A stretch of DNA of 64,000 nucleotides from a virus. The translations under genes and the position numbers were made by a program. Position 1 is the first letter of the stretch; every line of letters starts with the position of its first letter. Positions 1-6,821 of the stretch are shown here, piece after piece. The notes beneath the pieces are model-generated. The model made no database searches. It had not been told where the DNA came from and saw nothing but the letters and a program-made list of their open reading frames with translations. The stretch spans positions 82,720 to 146,719 of the IMG/VR virus record IMGVR_UViG_3300020183_000012; one strand, written 5' to 3'.

Positions 1-14
1 TTTGAAGGATTGTC

Positions 15-311
15 ATGTCAAGAAAGAACAGATCATACATTTTGGTAGTTCGCTGCACCGTAGACGCGGTGGAATCTGTGCTTTCTGCGGAAAAAAGGTG
101 TCCTTTTATTAGCAATCAGGTGGATTCCCGATATGCTTCGTCGTGGGGAAGTCAATACGAAATTGTTTATTCATGCAAACTAAAAAAAGACGCCTTTGCA
201 ATCAAGAGATGGTGGCTTGAAAATGGGCAACTGGACAATCCTGAGTTTTCAATAAATCAGTCATGCTCCACATATTCTACAACCCGTCAAACGATTCTTT
301 TAGGGTACTGA
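15..311 (+). CDS. Hypothetical protein, 98 aa
   Basis: No family recognised. The ATG follows GAAGGA at a normal ribosome-binding distance. The protein is soluble-looking, with scattered cysteines and a basic middle (KLKKDAFAIKRWW). It has no copy of the recurrent upstream element seen from position 525 on, so it probably belongs to a transcript that starts before the window. Its end overlaps the next reading frame by about 50 bases, so one of the two starts may be wrong. Confidence 0.55.
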   Translation: MSRKNRSYILVVRCTVDAVESVLSAEKRCPFISNQVDSRYASSWGSQYEIVYSCKLKKDAFAIKRWWLENGQLDNPEFSINQSCSTYSTTRQTILLGY

Positions 312-472
312 AATACGACTACGAAGTAAGGGACTTCATCAATCGCCCAATTTACTCAGGCGGTCAATGGAAATACATTCAACTAAGTCCCGATGACTGC
401 ATCGCAAAGTTGATGCAATTCGTCAGAGATGAAACACCGAGCGATGAGTACCGCTCTGACGAACTTATTTGA
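263..472 (+). CDS. Hypothetical protein, 69 aa
   Basis: No family recognised. The acidic C-terminal half (RDETPSDEYRSDELI) and tyrosine-rich N-terminal half look protein-like. The start lies inside the end of the preceding gene in another frame and has no clear Shine-Dalgarno sequence, so translation may be coupled or the start may be wrong. The 50 bases that follow are non-coding and lead into the first copy of the repeated promoter element. Confidence 0.4.
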   Translation: MLHIFYNPSNDSFRVLKYDYEVRDFINRPIYSGGQWKYIQLSPDDCIAKLMQFVRDETPSDEYRSDELI

Positions 473-524
473 CACAACAGGGTCAGTTTAGGTTGGTTGA
501 GGCTTGTTTAGATAAGGTATGATT

Positions 525-547
525 TTTCATCGGGTGAATAAACTAAT
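525..547 (+). promoter_or_regulatory. Repeated promoter element, copy 1
   Basis: TTTCATCGG then GAATAAACTAAT. It ends three bases before the ATG at 551 and lacks the ACAAGGAG module. A transcript starting just downstream would be leaderless or nearly so. Confidence 0.6.
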
Positions 548-550
548 GGC

Positions 551-916
551 ATGAGTCACCCTTACCATCACGCTCTGTCAAGTGTCAAGCGTTTCGGAGG
601 CACTTGGAGCGATTACATTGAGATTCACGAATGGTTCGATCAGACGAAGGCTCTTATCCCTGATGTTCGTCATCGGGCAATCCTTCATTCGTCTTTCGGA
701 ATCTTCCTGTGCCAACAGGTTTTCGGTGAGGTTCTTGTGCGGGATTCTGACGGAAAGCCCGTGCCTGTCCGTACCATTGCGGAGCAACACATTATTGAGG
801 ACATGGGATTTATCCCTACTCCTCAAGATTGGTTTGCGGGTATGCAGCCCGAGAAGTGGATGGCAAGAGGAGCAAAGCCTCTTTCCGCTGAAACAGAACA
901 AGTTTTGGCTGACTAG
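551..916 (+). CDS. DUF6915-like phage protein, 121 aa
   Basis: The N terminus MSHPYHHALSSVKRFGG, followed by a segment IHEWFDQTKA, RHRAILHSSFGIFLCQ and a late IAEQHIIEDMGFIP block, matches what I recall of DUF6915. That is a small family common in phages and mobile elements with no known biochemical role. The histidine-rich start and HRA motif are the family hallmarks visible here. The ATG is fixed by the promoter element immediately upstream; there is no Shine-Dalgarno sequence. A tRNA-Arg gene follows 10 bases after the stop, probably on the same transcript. Confidence 0.75.
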   Translation: MSHPYHHALSSVKRFGGTWSDYIEIHEWFDQTKALIPDVRHRAILHSSFGIFLCQQVFGEVLVRDSDGKPVPVRTIAEQHIIEDMGFIPTPQDWFAGMQPEKWMARGAKPLSAETEQVLAD

Positions 917-926
917 ACAATCTTAA

Positions 927-1000
927 GTTCCCGTGGCTCAGTTGGATAGAGCAGCCGCCTTCTAAGCGGCAGGTCGCTGGTTCGAGTCCAGCCGGGAACG
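927..1000 (+). tRNA. tRNA-Arg (anticodon UCU)
   Basis: Full cloverleaf. Acceptor GTTCCCG pairs with CGGGAAC, the D-arm reads GCTCAGTTGGATAGAGC, the anticodon stem GCCGC/GCGGC encloses loop CTTCTAA (anticodon TCT), and the T-arm contains GGTTCGAGTCC. CCA is not encoded. It decodes AGA, a codon abundant in the A+T-rich half of this window. Confidence 0.97.
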
Positions 1001-1008
1001 CTTCTACG

Positions 1009-1034
1009 ATACCCGGTTCATAGCCGGGTATTTT
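1009..1034 (+). terminator. Intrinsic terminator after tRNA-Arg
   Basis: ATACCCGG and CCGGGTAT form an 8-bp stem around a short loop, followed by TTTT. It ends the DUF6915-tRNA unit. Confidence 0.8.
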
Positions 1035-1140
1035 AACTAATCCGGGGAATCTGCATTATTTTGCTTGCCTATTTGGTCTATTGGGCTATAGTTCCACCTC
1101 TGAAGAGATGATTCAAGGTGCATAGACTACATAGGTGAAA

Positions 1141-1164
1141 GTTGCATCCCGAGAATAGACTAAT
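1141..1164 (+). promoter_or_regulatory. Repeated promoter element, copy 2
   Basis: GTTGCATCCC then GAGAATAGACTAAT, a divergent copy with AATAGACTAA as core. It lies about 60 bases before the likely ATG at 1226, the longest leader in this block, and that leader contains a GTGCC/GGCAC hairpin. Confidence 0.5.
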
Positions 1165-1225
1165 GGGGTAATAGTGCCGCACCGAGTGGCACAACAAGTT
1201 GAGCATTCGCACAAGGATACAAATA

Positions 1226-1864
1226 ATGCCTGTTGCAAGTCCTATTGATACCGGAACACGCACCTTGACTTTCATCATCAAGGGAATCGCACCGTTGATG
1301 ATGCACAACGGTCTGTTGGCTTCGCCCTTCTATTCGTATACCAAGCGTCTGAAGGAGATCACCAAGAAGCGCGGCAAGACCGAAGAGGATCATATTGAGG
1401 TGGCTAAGATTGAGTGGGAAGGCGGTCTTTACATGAGTAGCCGCGATGCGGATACTGGTCTTTGGTCTGAGGACTCGCATCCCATCATTCCCGCTGAGTG
1501 TCTTTACGCGACCCTTCTCGCGGGAGCAAAGGCTTTCAAAGGCGGGATGTCTTTCAAGGCAGGAGTGTTCATTACTCAATCGGCTCGTCTGCGCTACAAG
1601 GGAGACAACAAGATCAAGACTCTTGCTGACCTTCGTGGCAAAGATATTTTCATCGACTCCCGCCTCGTTGATGTAAACGGCAGCAAGGTGACGCGAACCC
1701 GCCCGATCTTCCACGATTGGTCGTGCGAGTTCAATGTTGAGTATGATCCGTCCGTTGTTGATGAAGCAGACCTTATCCGTTGGGTTCAAACGGGCGGTAG
1801 GCTCAAGGGTCTTTGCGAACTGCGTCCAACGATGGGTCGGTTCACCATTGAGTCTTACAAGTGA
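1226..1864 (+). CDS. Conserved phage protein of unknown function, 212 aa
   Basis: The chosen ATG follows ACAAGGA at a normal distance; a TTG 27 bases upstream is possible but has no ribosome-binding site. The protein opens with a hydrophobic strand ending in IAPLMMHNG, then a KEITKKRGKTEEDH segment, a central IPAECLYATLLAGAKAFK helix, and ends TGGRLKGLCELRPTMGRFTIE. I recall this architecture (PLLMHN near the start, GLGDWRPxxGRF near the end) in many phage and environmental proteins of unknown role. RAMP-like folds look superficially similar, but I do not claim that relationship. It stands alone, with hairpin repeats following the stop. Confidence 0.75.
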   Translation: MPVASPIDTGTRTLTFIIKGIAPLMMHNGLLASPFYSYTKRLKEITKKRGKTEEDHIEVAKIEWEGGLYMSSRDADTGLWSEDSHPIIPAECLYATLLAGAKAFKGGMSFKAGVFITQSARLRYKGDNKIKTLADLRGKDIFIDSRLVDVNGSKVTRTRPIFHDWSCEFNVEYDPSVVDEADLIRWVQTGGRLKGLCELRPTMGRFTIESYK

Positions 1865-1952
1865 TGCTCTCCTCTCTCCGCAGAAATGCGTAGAGAGGCT
1901 TTCTTATGGTCTGCTTTGGCAGGATACGGTTCGTTGCGCTCAGGAGTGGTCT

Positions 1953-1999
1953 GCTTCTCGCCTTCTACCGGGGAAACCCGGTTTGGAGGCTTTCTTTAG
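1953..1999 (+). repeat. GNRA-hairpin repeat, unit 1 of 3
   Basis: GCTTCTCGCCTTCT, then the perfect stem ACCGGG-GAAA-CCCGGT, then TTGGAGGC and a T-rich tail CTTTCTTTAG. The outer GCCT/AGGC bases can extend the stem. It resembles a terminator with a GAAA tetraloop. Confidence 0.75.
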
Positions 2000-2054
2000 G
2001 TCGGATGCCCTCAGATTGGGCTAGTTTAGGTAGGGTGTGATGCGATGTGTTCCG

Positions 2055-2101
2055 CTTCTCGCCTTCTACCGGGGAAACCCGGTTTGGAGGCTTTCTTTAG
2101 T
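2055..2101 (+). repeat. GNRA-hairpin repeat, unit 2 of 3
   Basis: Identical over its 47 bases to the first unit, 102 bases further on. The intervening sequence is unrelated in detail but G/T-rich (TTTAGGTAGGGTG). Confidence 0.75.
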
Positions 2102-2150
2102 CTTGTTGGGGCATGATACGGTCAGGTTCGGTAAGGTCAGAAGAGGTATG

Positions 2151-2192
2151 CTTCTCGCCTTCTACCGGGGAAACCCGGTTTGAAGGCTTTCG
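2151..2192 (+). repeat. GNRA-hairpin repeat, unit 3 of 3
   Basis: Third unit, 96 bases after the second, with GAAGGC in place of GGAGGC and a shorter tail. The whole 1865-2205 interval has no credible gene; these hairpins are its only content. Confidence 0.7.
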
Positions 2193-2205
2193 TGGGTACG
2201 GCAAA

Positions 2206-2229
2206 GTTGCATCCGTTGAATAAAGTAGT
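2206..2229 (+). promoter_or_regulatory. Repeated promoter element, copy 3
   Basis: GTTGCATCCG then TTGAATAAAGTAGT. The core has AAAGTAGT instead of AAACTAAT. It is followed by a short CTTGCCCAAGTGGGCAA hairpin and then the DUF932 gene. Confidence 0.55.
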
Positions 2230-2273
2230 CTTGCCCAAGTGGGCAATCTCAATCATCTAGGAGCAGAACAACA

Positions 2274-3284
2274 ATGGCACATGGAATTAAGAATCGTGAT
2301 CGCGTCCTCATCGTTGGTGACCGTGGTTGGCACGGGTTGGGTCAGCAGATGGATTCGATCAGCATGACCGATCTCAAGGAGCAGTTCCCATACTCCTACG
2401 AGAAGGTTCCGATGTTCACCGCCGATGGCGTGGAAGTTGAAGGCTTCAAGGCTGTCATCACTACCGATGACAAGCAGAGCAACGGTGTCGTGGGTGACAC
2501 CTACGAGATCATCAACCTTGACGAGATGTTTGGTCTTGCTAACGATCTTGTTGTTGCTCACGGGACGGGTCGTGTTGTCAGCGCAGGAAGCCTTCACAAC
2601 CGCGAGGACTTTTTCGTTGATCTCGGCATCGACCGCGAGTTCCGCAGCGGTGAGGATGTCAACAAGCCATTCATCGGTATCACCAACAACTTCTGTGGTA
2701 TGCGCCACTTCGTTGCGGGAGCGCACATGAACAGGATCGTCTGCGCCAATACTCTGAATCTCATGCTCCGCGAAGTCAAGGGTTCTCCTCGCGCCATCAA
2801 GATTCGTCACACTAAGGGTGCATGGAACCGACTCGCTGAGGCGAAGCGCATTCTCGGCATCACCCTTGCCGCGTTCGACAAGGCTGATGAGGAGATGCAC
2901 CAAATGATCTCCAAGAAGATGACCGATGCAGAGATCGCTTCGTACTATGATGCCATCATGCCGATGACCAACATCCCGCCTCGCCGTGCAGACGAGAACG
3001 AGGAGCAGTATGAAGCCCGTGTTGAAACCATCGAACGCGCAAACCGCAAGGCTTCCCGTGTCCGTGCAGAGTGGAGCATGACGCTTGACAACGAGCGCGG
3101 CGTTCTTGGTCAGGAGCCGAACCTTTGGCTTGCGATGAACTCCGTGACCAAGTGGGTTCAGCATGAGAATCAGGTGAAGAACGAATCGACCAATCCCCTG
3201 ATCCGTGGTTGGAGCAACCGTTTTGCAACGGGCTTCAAGATGACAAACGAAGCCCATGACGCAGCATTGTCTGTGCTTGGGTAA
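2274..3284 (+). CDS. DUF932 / TIGR03299 phage-plasmid protein, 336 aa
   Basis: Matches the DUF932 (TIGR03299, 'phage/plasmid-like protein') family. Visible hallmarks are WHGLGQQM near residue 20, NGVVGDTYEIINLDEMF in the first third, FIGITNNFCGMRHFVAGAHMNRIVCANTLNLMLRE in the middle, RHTKGAWNRLAEAKRIL, and a helical C-terminal half ending LIRGWSNRFATG. The length is typical for the family. Its function is unsettled; it is widespread in phages and conjugative elements. The ATG follows a TAGGAGCAG ribosome-binding site. It is single-gene: promoter copy upstream, terminator hairpin downstream. Confidence 0.9.
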   Translation: MAHGIKNRDRVLIVGDRGWHGLGQQMDSISMTDLKEQFPYSYEKVPMFTADGVEVEGFKAVITTDDKQSNGVVGDTYEIINLDEMFGLANDLVVAHGTGRVVSAGSLHNREDFFVDLGIDREFRSGEDVNKPFIGITNNFCGMRHFVAGAHMNRIVCANTLNLMLREVKGSPRAIKIRHTKGAWNRLAEAKRILGITLAAFDKADEEMHQMISKKMTDAEIASYYDAIMPMTNIPPRRADENEEQYEARVETIERANRKASRVRAEWSMTLDNERGVLGQEPNLWLAMNSVTKWVQHENQVKNESTNPLIRGWSNRFATGFKMTNEAHDAALSVLG

Positions 3285-3351
3285 ACCGAACTAAGGTTAG
3301 GTATGGCGAGTCTAGGTATGCCCTGCCATTGTATGGTCTGTCAAGTTCAGT

Positions 3352-3385
3352 CCCCTTCACCGGAGAAATCCGGTGGAGGGGTTTT
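3352..3385 (+). terminator. Intrinsic terminator after the DUF932 gene
   Basis: CCCC, then CACCGGA-GAAA-TCCGGTG, then GGGG and TTTT. The GAAA tetraloop and CCGG core resemble the three hairpins at 1953-2192, pointing to a shared origin. Confidence 0.75.
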
Positions 3386-3403
3386 GCCGATAAACATAAT
3401 GAC

Positions 3404-3474
3404 TGCCTTGTGGTGAAACGGTATCACGGGAGACTTTGGATCTCCTTTTCTTGGTTCAAATCCAAGCAGGGCAA
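3404..3474 (+). tRNA. tRNA-Gln (anticodon UUG)
   Basis: Acceptor TGCCTTG pairs with CAGGGCA (one G-U). Anticodon stem GGAGA/TCTCC surrounds CTTTGGA (anticodon TTG), and the T-arm reads CTTGGTTCAAATCCAAG. CCA is not encoded. A copy of the repeated promoter starts directly after the acceptor stem, so the tRNA's 3' end abuts the next unit. Confidence 0.95.
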
Positions 3475-3475
3475 A

Positions 3476-3500
3476 TCTTTCATCCTGGAAATAAACTAAT
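3476..3500 (+). promoter_or_regulatory. Repeated promoter element, copy 4
   Basis: TCTTTCATCCTGG then AAATAAACTAAT, followed by GGACAAGGAGAACC. The stretch from the ACAAGGAG module through the first four codons is nearly identical to that of the unit at 4016. Confidence 0.75.
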
Positions 3501-3517
3501 CGGACAAGGAGAACCGG

Positions 3518-3733
3518 ATGCAGAACCCCGTTACCATCACCGAAAACTGCCGAATCACCGGAGAGGCTTACTCAGTCACGGTGGATTCAGGCGACCTTGA
3601 GCGTTACAAGAACGGCGAGGGTCTGATTCAGAACATCTTCCACTACCTTAACGCAGGGGATCGTGAGTTCATCAAGACAGGCATCTCGCCCAAGGGTTGG
3701 GAAATCATGTTTGCAAACGAAGAAGAGGACTAA
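3518..3733 (+). CDS. Hypothetical protein, 71 aa
   Basis: No family recognised. It begins MQNPVTITENCRITGEAYSVTV and ends FANEEED. Its first four residues and upstream leader are shared with the gene at 4058, whose remaining sequence is unrelated. The start is set by GGACAAGGAG eight bases upstream. The next gene starts three bases after its stop, so the two form a small operon. Confidence 0.75.
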   Translation: MQNPVTITENCRITGEAYSVTVDSGDLERYKNGEGLIQNIFHYLNAGDREFIKTGISPKGWEIMFANEEED

Positions 3734-3735
3734 CA

Positions 3736-3993
3736 ATGTCATTTGAACTACGCGCACGGATTATGATTGGAAGAGGGTACAAGTTTGCCCTCGCTCAGAT
3801 TTCTGAGGACGGTGTTAATGAGTTCATCCCTGCATTTGCAAACCGTGGTGCTTTTCTTGTTCCCATATGGATCAAGTCTCAGGATGCCCACAATGTTGTC
3901 GCGGTTCTTGGTAGTGAACCAACAGACGATCAGAAGGAAGTGACCATCCCGCGTGGCTACATCCTCAGCATCGCAATGATGCCAAGTATGTAA
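3736..3993 (+). CDS. Hypothetical protein, 85 aa
   Basis: The ATG three bases after the previous stop is preferred over an upstream in-frame start that overlaps that gene. The AAGAAGAGG in the end of the preceding gene can act as ribosome-binding site. The predicted fold is beta-rich (ELRARIMIGRGYKFALAQI, VPIWIKSQ, VVAVLGSEP). No family recognised. Confidence 0.7.
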   Translation: MSFELRARIMIGRGYKFALAQISEDGVNEFIPAFANRGAFLVPIWIKSQDAHNVVAVLGSEPTDDQKEVTIPRGYILSIAMMPSM

Positions 3994-4015
3994 GTGCCAT
4001 CTCAATAATTGGCAA

Positions 4016-4040
4016 TCTTTCATCGGGCAAATAAACTAAT
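4016..4040 (+). promoter_or_regulatory. Repeated promoter element, copy 5
   Basis: TCTTTCATCGGG then CAAATAAACTAAT, followed by AGGACAAGGAGAACC. Near-consensus copy for the zinc-finger-like gene at 4058. Confidence 0.75.
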
Positions 4041-4057
4041 AGGACAAGGAGAACCGG

Positions 4058-4255
4058 ATGCAGAACCCCTTTGACAACGAACCTGAGTGTTCCTGTGACG
4101 GCTGTGACGGCAAGTTTCCCGAATCATTGATGCGTCCTGCCACCTACCGTTATGTGGACGAATCTTGGGAGACTTTCCACTTCTGCCCGTCATGCATCGC
4201 TAGAGATAGAAAACTGGATGAAGAAGCGCACCTCCGGTCACCGCACCTGTGGTGA
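4058..4255 (+). CDS. Small zinc-finger-like protein, 65 aa
   Basis: Cysteines in CSCDGC near residues 11-16 and FCPSC near residues 43-47 make a plausible four-cysteine zinc site, as in small phage zinc-binding proteins. Function is unknown. It shares the leader and the MQNP N terminus with the gene at 3518. A second zinc-ribbon-like gene follows 25 bases later with no promoter copy between them, so both probably share a transcript. Confidence 0.7.
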   Translation: MQNPFDNEPECSCDGCDGKFPESLMRPATYRYVDESWETFHFCPSCIARDRKLDEEAHLRSPHLW

Positions 4256-4280
4256 TCGACAAATGAACTAACTGTGCAAA

Positions 4281-4484
4281 ATGAGCAAGAAAGACGATTC
4301 TTCAAGAAAATCAAAGAGCCTTGGGGAACTGATTGACCGTTGTCCAAGATGCGGTCGTACAATCACTTGGTTCAACGACATTCCGCTCAGGGGTTTCTGT
4401 TGGGGAACGCCCGATAACGAACACGAAGAGTATTCCGTGATTGTCTGTCAGAAGAAGATCGAAGATTTTTCATCGCGGAAATAA
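4281..4484 (+). CDS. Small zinc-ribbon-like protein, 67 aa
   Basis: RCPRCGRTI at residues 20-28 is a classic zinc-knuckle half-site; later cysteines (GFCWG, IVCQK) could complete the site. Function unknown. The last codons (EDFSSRK) and the stop TAA are encoded by the next promoter copy (TTTTTCATCGCGGAAATAA), so coding and promoter sequence overlap. Confidence 0.7.
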   Translation: MSKKDDSSRKSKSLGELIDRCPRCGRTITWFNDIPLRGFCWGTPDNEHEEYSVIVCQKKIEDFSSRK

Positions 4485-4490
4485 AGTAGT
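4465..4490 (+). promoter_or_regulatory. Repeated promoter element, copy 6
   Basis: ATTTTTCATCGCGG then AAATAAAGTAGT. It overlaps the end of the zinc-ribbon gene and supplies its stop codon. The ACAAGGAG module is replaced by CACAGGAAAC. Confidence 0.65.
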
Positions 4491-4507
4491 TGCACAGGAA
4501 ACAAGCA

Positions 4508-4825
4508 ATGAGCGATGCATTTTCTAAAGAAATAAACTCTCATGTCTCCTCCATGAAGCAGGACATGAAAGATGTGGTTGACAAAGAACTTAAGTCTCTT
4601 GTCCTCTCCCTTGTTTCCGAGGGAATCGTCAATGCCAATTTTGACGACAAGGGCTATCTGAACGACATTTCGTTTACGGAAGGAGGCAAGGCTTTCATGG
4701 AAGTCTTGGCTTTCAATCTATCGCACCGAATCGAAAAGATTATTGAGAGCGATGGCATCAAGGAAAAGGAAAAGCAGGAACTTAAATCAGTCCTGAAGCA
4801 CATGAAAAACTTGCCGCTCCCGTGA
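4508..4825 (+). CDS. Hypothetical helical protein, 105 aa
   Basis: The ATG at 4508 follows CAGGAAAC; an in-frame TTG at 4490 lies inside the promoter core and is unlikely. The protein is strongly helical and charged ([54 protein letters not shown]), suggesting a coiled-coil or helical bundle. No family recognised. tRNA-Arg(CCU) follows 21 bases after the stop. Confidence 0.7.
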   Translation: MSDAFSKEINSHVSSMKQDMKDVVDKELKSLVLSLVSEGIVNANFDDKGYLNDISFTEGGKAFMEVLAFNLSHRIEKIIESDGIKEKEKQELKSVLKHMKNLPLP

Positions 4826-4846
4826 TGGAGCCGTATAGTTTGGAAA

Positions 4847-4920
4847 GCCCTCGTAGTTCAGTTGGATAGAGCGACGGTTTCCTAAACCGTAGGTCACAGG
4901 TTCGAACCCTGTCGGGGGCG
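4847..4920 (+). tRNA. tRNA-Arg (anticodon CCU)
   Basis: Acceptor GCCCTCG pairs with CGGGGGC (one G-U). The anticodon stem ACGGT/ACCGT encloses TTCCTAA (anticodon CCT). The T-arm is CAGGTTCGAACCCTG. CCA is not encoded. It decodes AGG, complementing the AGA-reading tRNA at 927. Confidence 0.97.
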
Positions 4921-4927
4921 TTTCAAA

Positions 4928-4950
4928 GTTTCATCACAGGAATAAACTAG
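4928..4950 (+). promoter_or_regulatory. Repeated promoter element, copy 7
   Basis: GTTTCATCACAGG then AATAAACTAG, eight bases after tRNA-Arg and four bases before the next ATG, again without a Shine-Dalgarno module. Confidence 0.65.
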
Positions 4951-4954
4951 AAAT

Positions 4955-5266
4955 ATGAACACGAATTACGAAGATTTCCTCAGTCTCAGCGAAGTGACCG
5001 CTGCCGTTGCGCTTGCAGAAGGCGACAATACAACGGGAATGGAACTCATCCTGCTGAATGACGATGACGGCAATCTGACGGGAGCAGTTGCAGTCCATAC
5101 GGACGGTACGCTTGTCGGTCTTGATACTTCCGACATTATGACTGCCGTAGGATATCACAAGAACAAGGATGCTTTCACAAATGACGGCGAAGGAGCCGTC
5201 ACGGTGCGCCTTGAGGACGGATTCGTAACGGGGATTGATGTCGTTTTGAGAACCCACGAGTCTTGA
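4955..5266 (+). CDS. Hypothetical protein, 103 aa
   Basis: Acidic, beta-rich protein (MELILLNDDDGNLTGAVAVHTDGTLVGLD, VTVRLEDGFVTGIDVVLRT) of unknown family. The ATG lies almost directly after the promoter core, so the message would have a very short leader and no Shine-Dalgarno sequence, as for the gene at 551. Confidence 0.7.
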   Translation: MNTNYEDFLSLSEVTAAVALAEGDNTTGMELILLNDDDGNLTGAVAVHTDGTLVGLDTSDIMTAVGYHKNKDAFTNDGEGAVTVRLEDGFVTGIDVVLRTHES

Positions 5267-5310
5267 GTTCATCTCACGGGTCGCACTCTCGTTATAAGTG
5301 CAAACACTAC

Positions 5311-5346
5311 GACCATCTGTAGCCTAAATGCTCAGGTGGTCATTTT
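5311..5346 (+). terminator. Intrinsic terminator
   Basis: GACCA-x-CTG pairs with CAG-x-TGGTC across an 11-base loop, followed by ATTTTA. It closes the unit that starts at 4955. Confidence 0.65.
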
Positions 5347-5370
5347 ACATCCGGCAAACAGGATAATAGT
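5344..5370 (+). promoter_or_regulatory. Repeated promoter element, copy 8 (divergent)
   Basis: TTTACATCCGGCAAACA then GGATAATAGT directly before ATG. The core is TAATAG rather than TAAACTAA; it is the least certain copy. Confidence 0.35.
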
Positions 5371-5565
5371 ATGAAGAAGCAAAGACAGAGCGAAATACGC
5401 AGGGCTTTGAGTCCAAACTCAGAATCCATCATGGCTTCATTTTGGTTTCTATGCGGATTCTTTGTGTTACTTTACATTTTCATAAAGACACCAATACTAA
5501 ATGTCATTTCACAGTATGTTCTTCATCCTATCAGGGATGCCCTGATGCCGGGGCCGCCGCCATGA
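5371..5565 (+). CDS. Small single-span membrane protein, 64 aa
   Basis: A charged N terminus (MKKQRQSEIRR) precedes a hydrophobic segment of about 23 residues (MASFWFLCGFFVLLYIFIKT, residues 21-40), then a short tail ending PGPPP. This is a bitopic inner-membrane protein by composition. It could be involved in lysis or superinfection exclusion, but nothing in the sequence proves either. Confidence 0.6.
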   Translation: MKKQRQSEIRRALSPNSESIMASFWFLCGFFVLLYIFIKTPILNVISQYVLHPIRDALMPGPPP

Positions 5566-5579
5566 GAACGAGCACGAAA

Positions 5580-5603
5580 GTTTCATCCGTTGAATAAACT
5601 AAT
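5580..5603 (+). promoter_or_regulatory. Repeated promoter element, copy 9
   Basis: GTTTCATCCG then TTGAATAAACTAAT, followed by GTACAAGGAGAGC. It serves the DUF1281-like gene. Confidence 0.75.
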
Positions 5604-5621
5604 CGTACAAGGAGAGCATAA

Positions 5622-6332
5622 ATGCCAAACTGGACTGGAAATCTTCTCAAGGTCAAGGGTAAGAAGGCCGACCGCGATCTGTTTGCATCCGAACTCAAGG
5701 CTTTCATCCGCAGCAAGTTCAAGCCTCTAATCAACAAGTGGGCGGAGGAAAACCCAGACGAGTGCCGCAACAAGTACGAGAAGCGAATCGTTCCGGTGTT
5801 CGACTTCAACTTCGTGATCCCAATGCCCGAGGAACTGGAAGGCACTACTTCTCCCCGTCCGATGACGCGAGAGCAAATCATTCATTTGGCGAAGGAGAAT
5901 GAATGGCCGGAGGACACTCTGAAGTGGCGGCTTGAAAACGCTCTTACTGAAGATGATGCAAAGCGTCTTGATGAACTTAAGAGCCGCTATGGTTTCGATA
6001 ACTGGTACGAATGGTGCTGTGCCCATTGGGGGACTAAGTGGAATGCCTGTAACTCTGAAGGTAACAGCCCCCAAGAAACAGCGACCATGACTATCTACAG
6101 TTTCGATACCGCTTGGTCACCGCCTGTCCCTGTCATTCACGCACTTGCCGCTGCCTACCCCAAACTGACTTTCCGCCTTGACTTTACCCTTGAGGGTGAG
6201 TCAGGAAAGTGGAACATTATTGGCGATTCCAAGCAATACGCAGGGTGCATCAAGGCACTTGCGAAACGCCAAGTGGAGTTGGAACAGACGATCTGTGCAA
6301 TGTTCCGTGAAGGCACTATCGAAAGCAAATAA
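5622..6332 (+). CDS. DUF1281 / YubB ferredoxin-like protein (Api92-like), 236 aa
   Basis: Hallmarks are MPNWTGNLLKVKG at the start, FDFNFVIPMPEEL in the middle, YEWCCAHWGTKWNA, and TIYSFDTAWSPPVPVIHALAAAYPKLTF towards the end. These match the DUF1281 / YubB ferredoxin-like family found in phages (Api92-like) and plasmids. The biochemical role is unknown. Length is typical. The start follows ACAAGGAG. The gene at 6351 follows after 18 bases with its own GATAGAGGAG site, so the two are probably co-transcribed. Confidence 0.88.
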   Translation: MPNWTGNLLKVKGKKADRDLFASELKAFIRSKFKPLINKWAEENPDECRNKYEKRIVPVFDFNFVIPMPEELEGTTSPRPMTREQIIHLAKENEWPEDTLKWRLENALTEDDAKRLDELKSRYGFDNWYEWCCAHWGTKWNACNSEGNSPQETATMTIYSFDTAWSPPVPVIHALAAAYPKLTFRLDFTLEGESGKWNIIGDSKQYAGCIKALAKRQVELEQTICAMFREGTIESK

Positions 6333-6350
6333 TCTGCCGATAGAGGAGAT

Positions 6351-6797
6351 ATGGCTAACTTTCTCCGTTCCATCTTTGCTGCGCTAAAGGAGCCATTTCC
6401 GGCTGCGATATGCAACTGTATCCTTGATGCCTATGTCCATCCACGCGACATTCCTGTCGTGATCCAATACATGAAGGACTTTACTTATCAAGATATAAGT
6501 CTTTCTTTCGGAAACACGGACAGTCCAGATAGGACTCACATTGAGGTGAAATTCAGGGATTCGGAGTGGACTCCCAACGAGATCGTTGATTCTTTCTTTA
6601 TTTATCAGGACGATCTTCAAAGACTCATCCCCAATGGGGAATTCGTTTTCTCCATCCAAGATCACCATGTTGTTCCGTCATTTAGGAACATCATAAGGGA
6701 GAAGTACCGCACCTTCTTGTCGCGGTGGACTAGACACCGGATGAAGGTAAGCAAGCGTTGGAGGTCAGGAGATGTCGAAGTTACATCATGTAAATAA
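6351..6797 (+). CDS. Hypothetical protein, 148 aa
   Basis: No family recognised. A hydrophobic N terminus (MANFLRSIFAALKEPFPAAICNCILDAYV) could be amphipathic. The rest is mixed, with a basic C terminus (SRWTRHRMKVSKRWRSGD). The start follows AGAGGAG. The last residues (EVTSCK) and TAA stop are encoded within the next promoter copy, TTACATCATGTAAATAAACTAAT. Confidence 0.75.
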   Translation: MANFLRSIFAALKEPFPAAICNCILDAYVHPRDIPVVIQYMKDFTYQDISLSFGNTDSPDRTHIEVKFRDSEWTPNEIVDSFFIYQDDLQRLIPNGEFVFSIQDHHVVPSFRNIIREKYRTFLSRWTRHRMKVSKRWRSGDVEVTSCK

Positions 6798-6803
6798 ACT
6801 AAT
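6780..6803 (+). promoter_or_regulatory. Repeated promoter element, copy 10
   Basis: GTTACATCATG then TAAATAAACTAAT, followed by TGGACAAGGAGAACACCC. It overlaps the end of the preceding gene. The following leader and first ten codons recur at 8950-9009. Confidence 0.75.
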
Positions 6804-6821
6804 TGGACAAGGAGAACACCC

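Noticed and set aside
1953-2192. CRISPR-like array
   Set aside because: Only three units, about 100 bases apart, each a terminator-like hairpin; intervening sequences lack uniform spacer length and no cas genes are nearby.
2253-3257. 334-codon minus-strand frame opposite the DUF932 gene
   Set aside because: The + strand frame matches a known family end to end and has promoter and ribosome-binding site; the antisense frame is a codon-bias shadow.
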